From the NCBI GenBank assembly GCA_016869285.1, contig VGEN01000010.1, positions 1-52,027 on the forward strand: a DNA stretch of 52,027 nucleotides, read 5' to 3'. The notes under the pieces were generated by a model that saw only the letters and a list, made by a program, of their open reading frames with translations, did not search any database and had not been told where the DNA came from. The stretch is from Alphaproteobacteria bacterium (GTDB taxonomy: Bacteria > Pseudomonadota > Alphaproteobacteria > SHVZ01). Positions 36,576 through 48,052 of this stretch are shown in pieces (the stretch's first letter is position 1; each line of letters begins with the position of its first letter). The position numbers and the translations under genes are program-made.

Positions 36576-37447
36576 GCCGCGAACTCCTCGCGGCGGTATC
36601 CCTGGAGGTAGAGCAGGGCCGTCAGGTCGCCATGGCGAACCTGCACAGAGATCTCGGCGTTGACCACCGGCTTGGCACGGAAGGCGACGCCGAGGCCGGC
36701 AGCCGCGAGCATCGCCATGTCATTGGCGCCGTCGCCGACGGTGACCGCATCCGCCATCCCAAACCCACGCGCCGCCGCGAGCTCCTTGAGGCCGTCGAGC
36801 TTGGCGGCCTTGTCGAGGATCGGGCCGACCAGCATGCCGGTGAGCTTGCCTTCGGCGATGCCGAGCATGTTGGAGCGGTGCTCGTCGAAGCCGCATTGCC
36901 GGCCGATCTCCTCGGTAAAGTAGGTGAAGCCGCCCGAGATCAAGGCGGTGTAGCTGCCGTGCCTTCTCATCGTCTGGACCATCGTCCGCGCGCCCGGGGT
37001 CAGCTCGGTCGCGGCCAGCGTCTTCTCGAGCGCTTCGACGCCCAGATCCTTGAGCATGGCGATACGCTCGCGGAGCGCGGTCGGGAAATCGATCTCGCCA
37101 TTCATCGAGCGGCGCGTGATCGCGGCGATGACCTCCTTGAGCCCCGCGAAGGCGGCGATCTCGTCCAGGGTCTCCGTGGTGACGACGGTCGAATCCATGT
37201 CGGCGATCAGCAAGCGCTTGCGCCGGCCCTCGGTCGGTATCAGGTTCGCATCGACTGGCGAGCCGCCGAGCGCTGCACGGATCCGGGCGATGTTAGTACC
37301 GACCGTCACGGGCACATCGCAGGCGACCTGCGGCGCGAGCCAATCGGGCTCGCCGGCTTCGCCGGCGGCCCTGCAGGCGAGGTCGACATGGCGTTGGTCG
37401 AGCGACGGTTGGCCGGGATCGACGAGGAGCGAGAGCACGAGGGACAT
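36572..37447 (-). CDS. serB: Phosphoserine phosphatase
   Basis: A 291-residue HAD-family enzyme that makes serine from phosphoserine. The nucleophile loop is LLIADMDSTVVTTE, with Asp-x-Asp. The second motif is ALISGGFTYFTEEIG, with Ser. The late acidic motif is AVTVGDGANDMAMLAAAGLG, with Gly-Asp-x-x-Asn-Asp. The first 85 residues are the weakly conserved N-terminal extension usual for alphaproteobacterial SerB. ATG 37447 gives the start MSLVLSLLVD that fits the family; longer forms overlap the divergent miaA gene. The gap to miaA is only 28 bases, so the two promoters must overlap the opposite coding regions. Confidence 0.95.
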   Translation of the reverse strand: MSLVLSLLVDPGQPSLDQRHVDLACRAAGEAGEPDWLAPQVACDVPVTVGTNIARIRAALGGSPVDANLIPTEGRRKRLLIADMDSTVVTTETLDEIAAFAGLKEVIAAITRRSMNGEIDFPTALRERIAMLKDLGVEALEKTLAATELTPGARTMVQTMRRHGSYTALISGGFTYFTEEIGRQCGFDEHRSNMLGIAEGKLTGMLVGPILDKAAKLDGLKELAAARGFGMADAVTVGDGANDMAMLAAAGLGVAFRAKPVVNAEISVQVRHGDLTALLYLQGYRREEFAA

Positions 37448-37475
37448 GGTGCCCCATAGCCGAGAGCCGACGACG

Positions 37476-38417
37476 ATGTCCACCGATGTCGTGCTGGTCG
37501 CGGGACCGACCGCCAGCGGCAAGTCGGCGCTCGCGCTCGATCTGGCCGAGCGCTTCGGCGGGGTCGTCATCAACGCAGACGCCATGCAGGTCTATGGCGA
37601 GATGCGGGTGCTGACGGCGCGGCCGAGCCTTGCCGACGAGGCGCGCGTGCCGCACCGGCTCTACGGCTTCCTGCCGGTGACCGAGATCTGCTCGGCGGGC
37701 CGATGGCGCGCGCTCGCGGTCGAGGCAGTCCATGCGGTGCACGCGGCCGGTGGGCTGCCGATCATTGTCGGCGGCACCGGGCTCTACCTGAAGGCTCTGA
37801 CCGAGGGCCTGTCGCCGGTGCCGCCGATCCCGGCGGCGACGCGGACGAGCGCGCGCGCGCGGCTCGAGACGCTCGGCGCCAAAGTCTTTCACGCAGCGCT
37901 CGCTTTGCGCGATCCGGTGATGGCAGCTCGGCTCCGCCCTTCCGATCGCCAGCGCCTCGCCCGCGCCATGGAGGTGATCGAGGCGACCGGAGTCTCGCTC
38001 GCCGATTGGCAGGGGCGTGCATCGGCGAAAGAAGGCTTCCGCTTCTTCACGCTCCTGCTGGCACCGCCGCGGGGCGCCCTCAACGCTGCGTGCGATGCAC
38101 GCTTTCGCAAGATGGTCGAGGCCGGAGCGCTCGATGAGGCCCGCGCCATGCGCGTGCTCGATCCTGTCCTGCCGGCGACACGCGCGGTCGGGCTTCGCGA
38201 GTTGATCCGGCACCTCGACGGCGAAATCGCGCTCGAAGAAGCGGTTTCGCTGGCCCAGGTTGCAACGCGGCAATACGCCAAGCGACAAATGACGTGGTTT
38301 CGCAATCAGTTACACGATCCGACCGTTCTCGGAGAGCAATATTCAGAAAGCGCGCGACAAGAAATCTTTTCGAAAATTGAGCATTGGCAGTTGACCCTGC
38401 CCAAGGCGAGCGACTAG
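37476..38417 (+). CDS. miaA: tRNA dimethylallyltransferase
   Basis: A 313-residue cytosolic enzyme that adds a dimethylallyl group to A37 of tRNAs reading UNN codons. It has the P-loop VAGPTASGKSALALDLAE, the catalytic Asp region INADAMQVYGEMRVLTARP, and GGTGLYLKALTEGLS. The usual late motif Thr-x-x-Tyr-Ala-Lys-Arg-Gln is ATRQYAKRQMTWFRNQ. The protein is complete. It is divergent from serB and lies 51 bases before ilvB on the same strand. The final 60 bases are AT-richer than the rest. MtaB, another modifier of tRNA A37 positions, is encoded elsewhere in this window. Confidence 0.96.
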   Translation: MSTDVVLVAGPTASGKSALALDLAERFGGVVINADAMQVYGEMRVLTARPSLADEARVPHRLYGFLPVTEICSAGRWRALAVEAVHAVHAAGGLPIIVGGTGLYLKALTEGLSPVPPIPAATRTSARARLETLGAKVFHAALALRDPVMAARLRPSDRQRLARAMEVIEATGVSLADWQGRASAKEGFRFFTLLLAPPRGALNAACDARFRKMVEAGALDEARAMRVLDPVLPATRAVGLRELIRHLDGEIALEEAVSLAQVATRQYAKRQMTWFRNQLHDPTVLGEQYSESARQEIFSKIEHWQLTLPKASD

Positions 38418-38468
38418 GGTCCGCCTCCCGCTCAGCCGATTCGCGGCCGGGCCCCTAGGATCCGTGCC

Positions 38469-40253
38469 ATGACGACCGCCACCCAAGCCCCAGCGACCGC
38501 CGCCGAAATGACCGGCGCGGAGGTCATCCTGAAAGCGCTGGCGGATCAGGGCGTAGAGGTCGTCTTCGGCTATCCCGGCGGTGCCGTGCTGCCGATCTAC
38601 GATGCGATGTTCAAGTCGAACTACGTCCGCCACATCCTCGTCCGCCACGAGCAGGCGGCCGTGCATGCGGCCGAAGGTTATGCACGCTCGACCGGCAAGG
38701 TCGGCGTCGTGCTGGTGACCTCGGGCCCCGGCGCGACGAACGCCGTGACCGGGCTCACCGACGCGCTGATGGATTCGGTGCCGATCGTCTGCCTCACCGG
38801 CCAGGTGCCGACGCATCTGATCGGCAATGACGCATTCCAGGAAGCGGACACGACCGGCATCACCCGCCCCTGCACCAAGCACAACTACCTGGTGAAGGAT
38901 GCCGACACGCTGGCGCGCACGATCCACGAGGCGTTCCACGTCGCCAAGGCCGGGCGTCCCGGCCCCGTTGTGGTCGACCTTCCGAAGGACATCCAGCTCG
39001 CCAAGGCGCCTTATGTTGGGCCGGAGGCGATCGAGCACCGCACCTATCGCCCGAAGCGCACGCCCGACGCGGCAGCGATCGAGAAGGCGGTCGAGCTGAT
39101 CTCAAAGGCGAAGCGGCCGCTCTTCTACTGCGGCGGCGGCGTGGTCAATTCCGGCCCGCGCGCCTCAGAGCTCTTGACCGAGTTCGTGCGCATGACCGGC
39201 TATCCGGTGACGCTGACGCTGATGGGACTCGGCACGGTGCCGGCTTCCGAGCCGCTGTTCCTCGGCATGGTCGGCATGCACGGCACCTATGAGTCGAACA
39301 TGGCGATGCACGACTGCGATCTGATGATCAATGTCGGCGCGCGGTTCGACGACCGCGTCACCGGCAAGCTCGCGGCCTTCGCGCCGAACTCAAAGAAGAT
39401 CCATGTCGATATCGATCCCTCCTCGATCAACAAGAACGTGCGGGTCGACCTGCCGATCGTTGGCGATGCCGGAGAGGTGCTGGCGGCGCTGATCGCCCAA
39501 TGGAAGAAGAAGAAGGCGAAGGTCGATGGCGCTGCGCTCGCCAAGTGGTGGGACCAGATCGAGAAGTGGCAGGCGCGCGATTGCCTTCGCTACAAGGCGT
39601 CGAAGACGATCATCAAGCCGCAATACGCGCTGCAGCGCCTCCACGCGCTGACCAAGAACCTCGATCCCTACATCACGACCGAGGTCGGCCAGCACCAGAT
39701 GTGGGCGGCGCAGTTCCTGAAGTTCGAGCGACCGATGCACTGGATGACCTCCGGCGGCCTCGGCACCATGGGGTATGGCCTGCCTGCCGCGATCGGCGCG
39801 CAGATCGCGCATCCGGACCGGCTCTGCATCGATGTCGCTGGCGAAGCCTCGATCCTGATGAACATCCAGGAGATGTCGACCGCCGTGCAGTACCGGCTGC
39901 CGGTCAAGGTCTTCATCCTCAACAATCAGTGGATGGGCATGGTCCGCCAGTGGCAGGAGCTCATCCATGGCGGCCGCTACTCGGAAAGCTACACCGAGGC
40001 GCTGCCGGACTTCGTCAAGCTCGCCGATGCCTTCGGCGGCGTTGGCTTCAGGGCCGCCAAGCCCTCCGAGGTCGACGATGTGATCAAGGAGATGATCAAG
40101 GTCAAGCGGCCGGTGATCGTCGATTGTTGCGTCGACCAGAAGGAAAACTGCTTCCCGATGATCCCCTCCGGGGCCGCGCACAACGAGATGTTGCTCGGGC
40201 CCGAGGACCAGGCGCAGAAGCCGACCTCGGAAGAGGGGATGGTTCTCGTATGA
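38469..40253 (+). CDS. ilvB: Acetolactate synthase, large catalytic subunit
   Basis: A 594-residue ThDP-dependent enzyme. It condenses two pyruvates, or pyruvate with 2-ketobutyrate, as the first step of valine, leucine and isoleucine synthesis. The ThDP-activating Glu lies in [20 protein letters not shown]. The FAD-domain and C-terminal ThDP-binding parts are complete, with [17 protein letters not shown]. The metal-binding motif reads [17 protein letters not shown], with Glu-Ala in place of the usual Asp-Gly/Ala. It is followed by [15 protein letters not shown]. It lies 53 bases before ilvH. Only 51 bases separate it from miaA, leaving no room for a long leader. Confidence 0.97.
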   Translation: MTTATQAPATAAEMTGAEVILKALADQGVEVVFGYPGGAVLPIYDAMFKSNYVRHILVRHEQAAVHAAEGYARSTGKVGVVLVTSGPGATNAVTGLTDALMDSVPIVCLTGQVPTHLIGNDAFQEADTTGITRPCTKHNYLVKDADTLARTIHEAFHVAKAGRPGPVVVDLPKDIQLAKAPYVGPEAIEHRTYRPKRTPDAAAIEKAVELISKAKRPLFYCGGGVVNSGPRASELLTEFVRMTGYPVTLTLMGLGTVPASEPLFLGMVGMHGTYESNMAMHDCDLMINVGARFDDRVTGKLAAFAPNSKKIHVDIDPSSINKNVRVDLPIVGDAGEVLAALIAQWKKKKAKVDGAALAKWWDQIEKWQARDCLRYKASKTIIKPQYALQRLHALTKNLDPYITTEVGQHQMWAAQFLKFERPMHWMTSGGLGTMGYGLPAAIGAQIAHPDRLCIDVAGEASILMNIQEMSTAVQYRLPVKVFILNNQWMGMVRQWQELIHGGRYSESYTEALPDFVKLADAFGGVGFRAAKPSEVDDVIKEMIKVKRPVIVDCCVDQKENCFPMIPSGAAHNEMLLGPEDQAQKPTSEEGMVLV

Positions 40254-40306
40254 GGGCATGAGCCCTCGTCCTCGCCGCTCCGTCCCCTCTGTTTTCAATC
40301 CGAGCC

Positions 40307-40813
40307 ATGGCAGACAAGATCGAAACTCATACGCTGAGCGTGCTCGTCGACAACGAACCGGGCGTCCTTGCCCGCGTCATCGGCCTGTTCTCGGGCCGCG
40401 GCTATAACATCGAGAGCCTGGTCGTCGCCGAGGTCGATGCTTCGCGGCACCTCTCGCGGATCACCTTGGTGACTTCGGGCACGCCGATGGTGATCGAGCA
40501 GATCAAGGCGCAGCTCGACCGGTTGGTCCCGGTTCACACGGTTCGCGACCTCACCACCGAAGGCGCGCATGTCGCGCGCGAGATGGCGCTGATCAAGGTG
40601 GTTGGGACCGGAGACAAGCGCGTGGAATCGCTGCGCATAGCCGATATTTTCCGCGCCCGCGCCGTCGACTCGACGATCGAGAGCTTCGTCTTCGAGATGA
40701 CCGGCAGCCCGGAGAAGATCGACGCCTTCGTCAATCTCATGCGGCCCTTGGGCCTGGTCGATGTCAGCCGTACCGGCGTCGTCGCCATCAGCCGCGGTGC
40801 CAAGGGCATCTGA
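40307..40813 (+). CDS. ilvH: Acetolactate synthase, small regulatory subunit
   Basis: A 168-residue regulatory subunit that activates IlvB and confers valine feedback inhibition. The N-terminal ACT domain has LSVLVDNEPGVLARVIGLFS and RGYNIESLVVAEVD. A second, C-terminal ACT-like part follows REMALIKVVGTG and ends VDVSRTGVVAISRG. Length is normal. It follows ilvB by 53 bases and precedes ilvC by 28 bases, so ilvB-ilvH-ilvC is one operon. Some annotations would call this ilvN. Confidence 0.96.
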   Translation: MADKIETHTLSVLVDNEPGVLARVIGLFSGRGYNIESLVVAEVDASRHLSRITLVTSGTPMVIEQIKAQLDRLVPVHTVRDLTTEGAHVAREMALIKVVGTGDKRVESLRIADIFRARAVDSTIESFVFEMTGSPEKIDAFVNLMRPLGLVDVSRTGVVAISRGAKGI

Positions 40814-40829
40814 AATTCCAGTTCGATAG

Positions 40830-41861
<1,032 letters not shown>

Positions 41862-42138
41862 CCCTGCAGAGCCCATCTCGGCGAAGAGGCGTGCCGGCGC
41901 GGGGCGACTCGCGCAGTGAATGCAGCTTCCGACGGTAAACCCTGCCAATAGCTTGCAAATCCACGGCCTCCAGGCGTACAAGGAGGCCGTGGCGACGGGT
42001 TAGGGGCCGAGACCCGAGAGAGCCGCGGCCCGAGCCTTTAGCGCGTTGTTCTTGTTTGGTTTTTGCTTTCTTGCGGGCATCGGCGGAGCGTGCCGGGGGC
42101 GGTTCCGATTCGCGCAGATGGCTGGAAGGCGGGGCGGG
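41862..42138 (+). other. Leader region between ilvC and leuA with strong hairpin
   Basis: No clear gene. A perfect 11-base-pair stem, CCACGGCCTCC and GGAGGCCGTGG, lies at 41961-41992 with a 10-base loop. It has no T tail, so it is a poor terminator for ilvC. A 27-codon reading frame (41920-42003) spans it but has only three Leu codons and no ribosome site. A second weaker stem (42004-42031) precedes a T-rich run near 42045-42065. The layout could be an attenuator of leuA, but I cannot show it. Confidence 0.4.
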
Positions 42139-43686
42139 ATGGGCTCGGCAAAGGACCGCGTCCTCATCTTCGATACGACGTTGCGCGACGGCGAGCAGTC
42201 GCCGGGCGCATCGATGAACCTGGAGGAGAAGCTCAAGATCGCGCTTCTGCTCGAGGAGATGGGCGTTGACGTCATCGAGGGCGGATTCCCGATTTCCTCC
42301 AACGGCGACTTCGAGGCCGTCCGCCGCATCGCCGAAACCGTGAGGGACTCGACCGTCGCCGGTCTCGCGCGTGCCGCGAAAGGCGACATCGACCGTGCTG
42401 CCGAAGCGCTCTCCAAGGCCAAGCGCAAGCGCATCCACACCTTCATCTCGACCAGCCCGCTGCACATGAAGTTCAAGCTCCAGATGGAGCCGGAGCAGGT
42501 GCATCAGGCGGTCGTCGACTCGATCAGCCATGCGCGCCGCTACACCGACGATGTCGAGTGGAGCCCCGAGGATGGCTCGCGTACCGAGCACGACTTCCTC
42601 TGCCGCTGCGTCGAGAGCGCGATCAAGGCCGGCGCCCGCACGATCAACATCCCGGATACGGTCGGCTATGCGGTCCCGGCCGAGTTCGGCGCGTTGATAG
42701 CGATGCTGAGGAACCGTGTGCCGAATATCGACAAGGCGGTGATCTCCGTTCACTGCCACAACGATCTCGGTCTCGCCGTCGCCAACTCGCTCGCTGCCGT
42801 GCAGGCAGGCGCGCGCCAGGTCGAGTGTACGATCAACGGCCTGGGCGAGCGTGCCGGCAATGCGGCGCTCGAAGAGGTCGTGATGGCGCTCCGCACGCGC
42901 CCCGACTTCATGCCCTACACGACCGGCGTGAAGACCGAGCTGATTACCAAGGCCTCGCGCCTGGTCTCGCAGATCACGGGCTTCGTCGTGCAGCCGAACA
43001 AAGCGATCGTCGGCGCCAATGCCTTCGCCCATGAGAGCGGCATCCACCAGGACGGCGTGCTCAAGAACGCGCAGACCTACGAGATCATGACGCCGGAATC
43101 CGTCGGCCTCACGCGCTCGAAGATCGTGCTCGGCAAGCTCTCCGGCCGGGCCGCCTTCAAGGCCAAGCTCAAGTATCTCGGTCTCGAGCTCGGCGACAAC
43201 GCCCTGCAGGAGGCGTTCCGCCGCTTCAAGGAGCTCGCCGACCGCAAGCGCCACGTTTATGACGAGGACATCGTCGCGCTGGTCGATGACGAGCTCGGCC
43301 GCGCCGACGAGCGTATCCGCTTTCTCTCGCTAAAGGTCGTCTGCGGTTCGGCCGGACCGCAGACGGCAGACCTCGTCCTCCGCATTGACGGCAAGGAGCA
43401 TGCGGTCCAGGCGCACGGGCAGGGTCCGGTCGACGCCACCTTCAACGCGATCAAGGCGCTGTTCCCGCATGAGGCCAAGCTGCAGCTCTACCAGGTGCAT
43501 GCGGTGACGGAGGGTACGGACGCCCAGGCCCAGGTCACGGTGCGCATGGAGGAGGCCGGAAAGTCGGTCAACGGCCAGGCCTCCGACATTGACACGCTGG
43601 TCGCCTCCGCTCGCGCCTATGTGCACGCGCTCAACAAGCTCCTCGTCAAGCGCCAGAAGCAGGCGCCGGCTGCGATCTCCGCATGA
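42139..43686 (+). CDS. leuA: 2-isopropylmalate synthase
   Basis: A 515-residue enzyme that condenses acetyl-CoA with 2-ketoisovalerate in the first step of leucine synthesis. The TIM barrel begins [20 protein letters not shown], with the metal-binding Asp and the catalytic Arg. The metal His pair is in [18 protein letters not shown], and [15 protein letters not shown] is also conserved. The C-terminal LeuA regulatory domain (about 385-500), which binds leucine, is present. ATG 42139 follows GAAGGCGGGG; ATG 42118 would add seven residues and the ATG at 42046 looks too early. The leuCDB genes are not in the window. mreB starts 41 bases later. Confidence 0.96.
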   Translation: MGSAKDRVLIFDTTLRDGEQSPGASMNLEEKLKIALLLEEMGVDVIEGGFPISSNGDFEAVRRIAETVRDSTVAGLARAAKGDIDRAAEALSKAKRKRIHTFISTSPLHMKFKLQMEPEQVHQAVVDSISHARRYTDDVEWSPEDGSRTEHDFLCRCVESAIKAGARTINIPDTVGYAVPAEFGALIAMLRNRVPNIDKAVISVHCHNDLGLAVANSLAAVQAGARQVECTINGLGERAGNAALEEVVMALRTRPDFMPYTTGVKTELITKASRLVSQITGFVVQPNKAIVGANAFAHESGIHQDGVLKNAQTYEIMTPESVGLTRSKIVLGKLSGRAAFKAKLKYLGLELGDNALQEAFRRFKELADRKRHVYDEDIVALVDDELGRADERIRFLSLKVVCGSAGPQTADLVLRIDGKEHAVQAHGQGPVDATFNAIKALFPHEAKLQLYQVHAVTEGTDAQAQVTVRMEEAGKSVNGQASDIDTLVASARAYVHALNKLLVKRQKQAPAAISA

Positions 43687-43727
43687 CCTCCCCCGCCCGT
43701 TCACGGATGAAGGACCGAACCAACTAG

Positions 43728-44768
<1,041 letters not shown>

Positions 44769-44790
44769 GGCTTGAGCGGGGGACGGAGGG

Positions 44791-45666
44791 ATGCGCGAAC
44801 CCGGATATCGCTTCGCCAGGCGGCTCGCTGTTCCGCTTCGCGGTCTCGCGCATCGCTTCGTCTATCCGCTGCTGGTGCTTGGCGCTTTCGCGCTGATGAT
44901 CCTCGGCAAGGCCGACCTGATCCTGATCGAGCGCATGCGCGCGACCATGGCCGATGCGCTGGCGCCGATCCTCTCCTTCATGTCGGAGCCCGCGGCGCGT
45001 GTCGCCGATGTGATCGAGCATGGGCGCGAGCTGGTCCGGCTGCGAGAGGAGAACGTCCAGCTCCGGCAGGAAAACGAACGGCTGCGCCAGTGGCAGGTCG
45101 TCGCTAACCGCCTTGAGCAGGAGAACGCCCAGCTCCGAGACCTCGCGCGGCTCACGGCCGAGCCGCCTTCGAGCATGGTCTCGGCTCGCGTCGTTGCCGA
45201 TGCCGGCGGCATTTTCGTCCATTCAGTCCTGATCGGCGCCGGAGCCAAAGCCGGCGTCGGCAAGGGCAATGCGGTGATGACGTCCGAGGGGCTGGCAGGC
45301 CGCGTCGCCACGCTTGGCGATCGCTCGGCGCGGGTTCTGCTGCTGACCGACCTGAACAGCCGCATCCCGGTGATGATCGAGTCGACGCGCGAGCGTGCCA
45401 TGCTGGCTGGCGACAACTCGCACCAGCCGCGGCTCCTCTATCTGCCCTCGACGGCGCACCCGAGCGCAGGTGAGCGTATTGTGACCTCCGGCGATGGCGG
45501 CAGCTTTCCGCCGGGGCTGCCGGTCGGCGTGATCACCGACATAGGCACGCTCCGTGTTCAGCCCTTCGTCGACTTCAACCGGCTCGAATTCATTCGAGTC
45601 ATCGATTTCAAGATCGAGGGGCCTGTGGTGCAGACGGAGGTCCCGCGCGGACGCGATCGCCGATGA
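44791..45666 (+). CDS. mreC: Rod shape-determining protein MreC
   Basis: A 291-residue bitopic protein. It has a cytoplasmic basic N-terminus, one helix (FVYPLLVLGAFALMILGKAD), a periplasmic coiled coil at about 70-115 rich in Leu/Glu/Arg heptads (LREENVQLRQENERLRQW), and a beta domain. GKGNAVMTSEGLAGRVATLG and VLLLTDLNSRIPVMIESTR are family signatures. It couples MreB to PBP2 and the elongasome. It starts 22 bases after mreB and its TGA overlaps the mreD ATG, so translation is coupled. Confidence 0.95.
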   Translation: MREPGYRFARRLAVPLRGLAHRFVYPLLVLGAFALMILGKADLILIERMRATMADALAPILSFMSEPAARVADVIEHGRELVRLREENVQLRQENERLRQWQVVANRLEQENAQLRDLARLTAEPPSSMVSARVVADAGGIFVHSVLIGAGAKAGVGKGNAVMTSEGLAGRVATLGDRSARVLLLTDLNSRIPVMIESTRERAMLAGDNSHQPRLLYLPSTAHPSAGERIVTSGDGGSFPPGLPVGVITDIGTLRVQPFVDFNRLEFIRVIDFKIEGPVVQTEVPRGRDRR

Positions 45667-46172
45667 CCCCCACAGCCGCCGAGCGCATGGATGACTGGGG
45701 GCGGCGGCTTGCCCCGTTCGCGACGGTCCTCGTGCTGCTGTTTTTCGGCCTCGTTCCTTTCGGTGTTCCCGGTCTCCCATTGATCGCACCGGCGGGAACG
45801 CAGATCGCGGTCTTCTACTGGGCCGTCTATCGCCCCGATCTAATGCCGCCGCTCGCTGCGTTTGGGCTCGGCTTCATTCAGGACGCGCTGGCGGGCACGC
45901 CGCTGGGGATCGCCTCGCTCGCCTTCCTGATCCTGCACGGCATCGCGGTCAATCAGCGCAAGACCTTCATCGGCAAGCCTTTCCTGCTCGTCTGGCTCGG
46001 GCTTGCAGTCGGTGCGCTGCTTGCCGCTTTCGCCTCCTGGGCGCTAGCCTCGGCGCTGCTCGGAGGAGTCATTCCGCTGGAGCGACCCTTGTTTCAGGCG
46101 CTCGCGACGATTGCGCTGTTCCCCTGCTTTTGCTGGGTGCTGGTCCGCATCCATCGCGGCGTGGTGCACTAG
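45663..46172 (+). CDS. mreD: Rod shape-determining protein MreD
   Basis: A 169-residue inner-membrane protein with about five helices, including LAPFATVLVLLFFGLVPFGV and AFGLGFIQDALAGTPLGIAS, the latter being the typical MreD stretch. It bridges MreC and the wall synthases. It overlaps mreC by four bases (ATGA). Its stop is embedded in the ribosome site of mrdA (TAGGAG). The sequence is poorly conserved in the family, so the position in the cluster supports the call. Confidence 0.92.
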   Translation: MTPTAAERMDDWGRRLAPFATVLVLLFFGLVPFGVPGLPLIAPAGTQIAVFYWAVYRPDLMPPLAAFGLGFIQDALAGTPLGIASLAFLILHGIAVNQRKTFIGKPFLLVWLGLAVGALLAAFASWALASALLGGVIPLERPLFQALATIALFPCFCWVLVRIHRGVVH

Positions 46173-46180
46173 GAGCCCGC

Positions 46181-48052
46181 ATGCAAAGCTGGAAGGACAA
46201 GGACCAGGACCGCGGCAAGCTGTTCAGCCGGCGCGCGGCGCTGCTCGCCGGCGGCAAGATGCTGCTGCTCTCGACGTTGGTTGGGCGGATGTACTACCTG
46301 CAGGTTGTCGAGTCCGACAAGTACCAGAAGCTCGCCGAGGACAACCGTATCAACCTTCGTCTTCTGGCGCCGCCGCGTGGCGTGATCTACGATCGTCACG
46401 GCGAGATCCTCGCCCACAACCAGCAGAACTACCGGGTCGTCGTGGTGCCGGAGCAGGTGAGCGACGTGACCCTGGCGTTGGATGCGCTCTCGGAAGTCAT
46501 CGAGGTGCAGGACTTCGTCCGCAGGCGCGTCATGCGCGAGATCCGGCGCAAGCGCTCTTTCGTTCCGATCACCGTGCGCGACAACCTGACCTGGGAGGAG
46601 GTGAGCCGGATCGAGCTCAACGCCACCAGCCTGCCGGGGATGCAGATCGAGGTCGGCGTGACGCGGGCATATCCCTTCGGCCCGTCGGTCGTGCATGCCG
46701 CGGGCTATGTCGCGGCGGTCGCCGAGAACGACCTGACCGGCGATCCCTTGCTCGAGCTGCCGGACATGCGGATCGGCAGGAGCGGCATCGAGCGCCAGCA
46801 CGATCAGGCGCTGCGCGGCACCGCCGGGACCAGCCATGTCGAGGTCAACGCTTTCGGCCGCGTCATCCGCGAGCTCAGCCGCGAGGAAGGTCGGCCGGGC
46901 AAGGCGCTGACGCTGACCCTCGACATGGGGCTGCAGAGCTTCGCCAATTCCCGGTTGGCGAGCCATGAGAGCGCGACCTGCGTGTGCCTTTCGATTCCCG
47001 AGGGCGAGATCCTCGCGCTGGCGAGCCATCCGGCCTACGACCCGGTGCCGTTCGGCCGCGGCCTGACCAGCGCCGAGTGGCAGGAGCTGCTGCACCACCC
47101 CTACGGCGCGCTCAACAACAAGACGATTGCCGGACAGTACCCCCCAGGCTCGACCTTCAAGATGACCGTGGCGCTGGCGGCGCTCGAGAGCGGCATGATC
47201 TCGCCGAGCCAGCGGTTCTCCTGCCCCGGTCACTTCGTGTTCGGAGACCAGAAGTTCTTCTGCCACTGGCATAAATATGGAGGTCACGGCTCCGTCGACA
47301 TGGCGGAGGCCATCGCTAAGTCGTGCGATGTCTACTTCTACAAGGTCGCGCTCAAGGTCGGCATCGAGCGGATCTCGGCCATGGCCCGGCGCCTGGGACT
47401 CGGCGCACCGACCGAGCTGGACATTCCCGGCGAGCGCTCCGGCCTCGTCCCGACGCGTGAGTGGAAAAAGGCGACGACAGGCGACATATGGCACCAAGGC
47501 GAGACGGTGAACCTCGGCATCGGCCAGGGCTACATCCTGACGACGCCGCTCCAGCTTGCGGTGATGTCCGCTCGGATCGGGAGCGGGCTTGCCGTGAAGC
47601 CGCGGCTGACGCGTGCGATCGGTGGCGTGCCGGTGGACGTGCCGCTCCCTGAGTCGCTGGGTCTCTCTCCGCAGAACCTGGCGGTCGTGCGGGCCGGCAT
47701 GCACTGGGTGGTCAACAGGGAGGGCGGAACCGCGTTCAAATACGCGCGCATCAAGGAACCGGGGCTCGAGATGGCCGGGAAGTCGGGGACGGCGCAGGTC
47801 AGGCGCATCACCCAGCGCGACCGCGACATGAAGAACACCGACACCAAAAAATGGGAGTGGAAGTATCGTGAGCACGCGCTGTTCGTGTCCTACGCGCCGA
47901 CCCACGCCCCCCGCTACGCCTGCGCCGTCGTCGTCGAACATGGAGTCGGCGGCTCCGGCGTCGCCGGCCCGATCTGTCGCGACGTGCTGCTGGAGGCGCA
48001 GAAGCGCGACATCATGAGGAGCGGCGGCGTCAGGATGGCCCGCGCCGACTAA
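46181..48052 (+). CDS. mrdA: Penicillin-binding protein 2 (elongasome transpeptidase)
   Basis: A 623-residue class B PBP that cross-links lateral peptidoglycan. It has an N-terminal helix near residues 20-40, the dimerisation domain starting LLAPPRGVIYDRHGEILAHN, and the transpeptidase domain. The active-site Ser-x-x-Lys is S324-TFK in PPGSTFK. The Ser-x-Asn box is S381-CD, as in PBP2 proteins. The last motif is KSGTAQ at 534. ATG 46181 follows TAGGAG six bases upstream. It is the fourth gene of the mre cluster. rodA (mrdB), its usual next neighbour and partner polymerase, is absent here; ftsY follows convergently, with the stops interlocked. Confidence 0.96.
   Translation: MQSWKDKDQDRGKLFSRRAALLAGGKMLLLSTLVGRMYYLQVVESDKYQKLAEDNRINLRLLAPPRGVIYDRHGEILAHNQQNYRVVVVPEQVSDVTLALDALSEVIEVQDFVRRRVMREIRRKRSFVPITVRDNLTWEEVSRIELNATSLPGMQIEVGVTRAYPFGPSVVHAAGYVAAVAENDLTGDPLLELPDMRIGRSGIERQHDQALRGTAGTSHVEVNAFGRVIRELSREEGRPGKALTLTLDMGLQSFANSRLASHESATCVCLSIPEGEILALASHPAYDPVPFGRGLTSAEWQELLHHPYGALNNKTIAGQYPPGSTFKMTVALAALESGMISPSQRFSCPGHFVFGDQKFFCHWHKYGGHGSVDMAEAIAKSCDVYFYKVALKVGIERISAMARRLGLGAPTELDIPGERSGLVPTREWKKATTGDIWHQGETVNLGIGQGYILTTPLQLAVMSARIGSGLAVKPRLTRAIGGVPVDVPLPESLGLSPQNLAVVRAGMHWVVNREGGTAFKYARIKEPGLEMAGKSGTAQVRRITQRDRDMKNTDTKKWEWKYREHALFVSYAPTHAPRYACAVVVEHGVGGSGVAGPICRDVLLEAQKRDIMRSGGVRMARAD

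Noticed and set aside
41920..42003. Leucine leader peptide for leuA attenuation
   Set aside because: Only three scattered Leu codons, no ribosome site, and the hairpin lies inside the frame.
46169..47941. A 590-codon open frame antisense to mrdA
   Set aside because: Shadow of the PBP2 gene, which has all three transpeptidase motifs. No recognisable domain in the antisense product.
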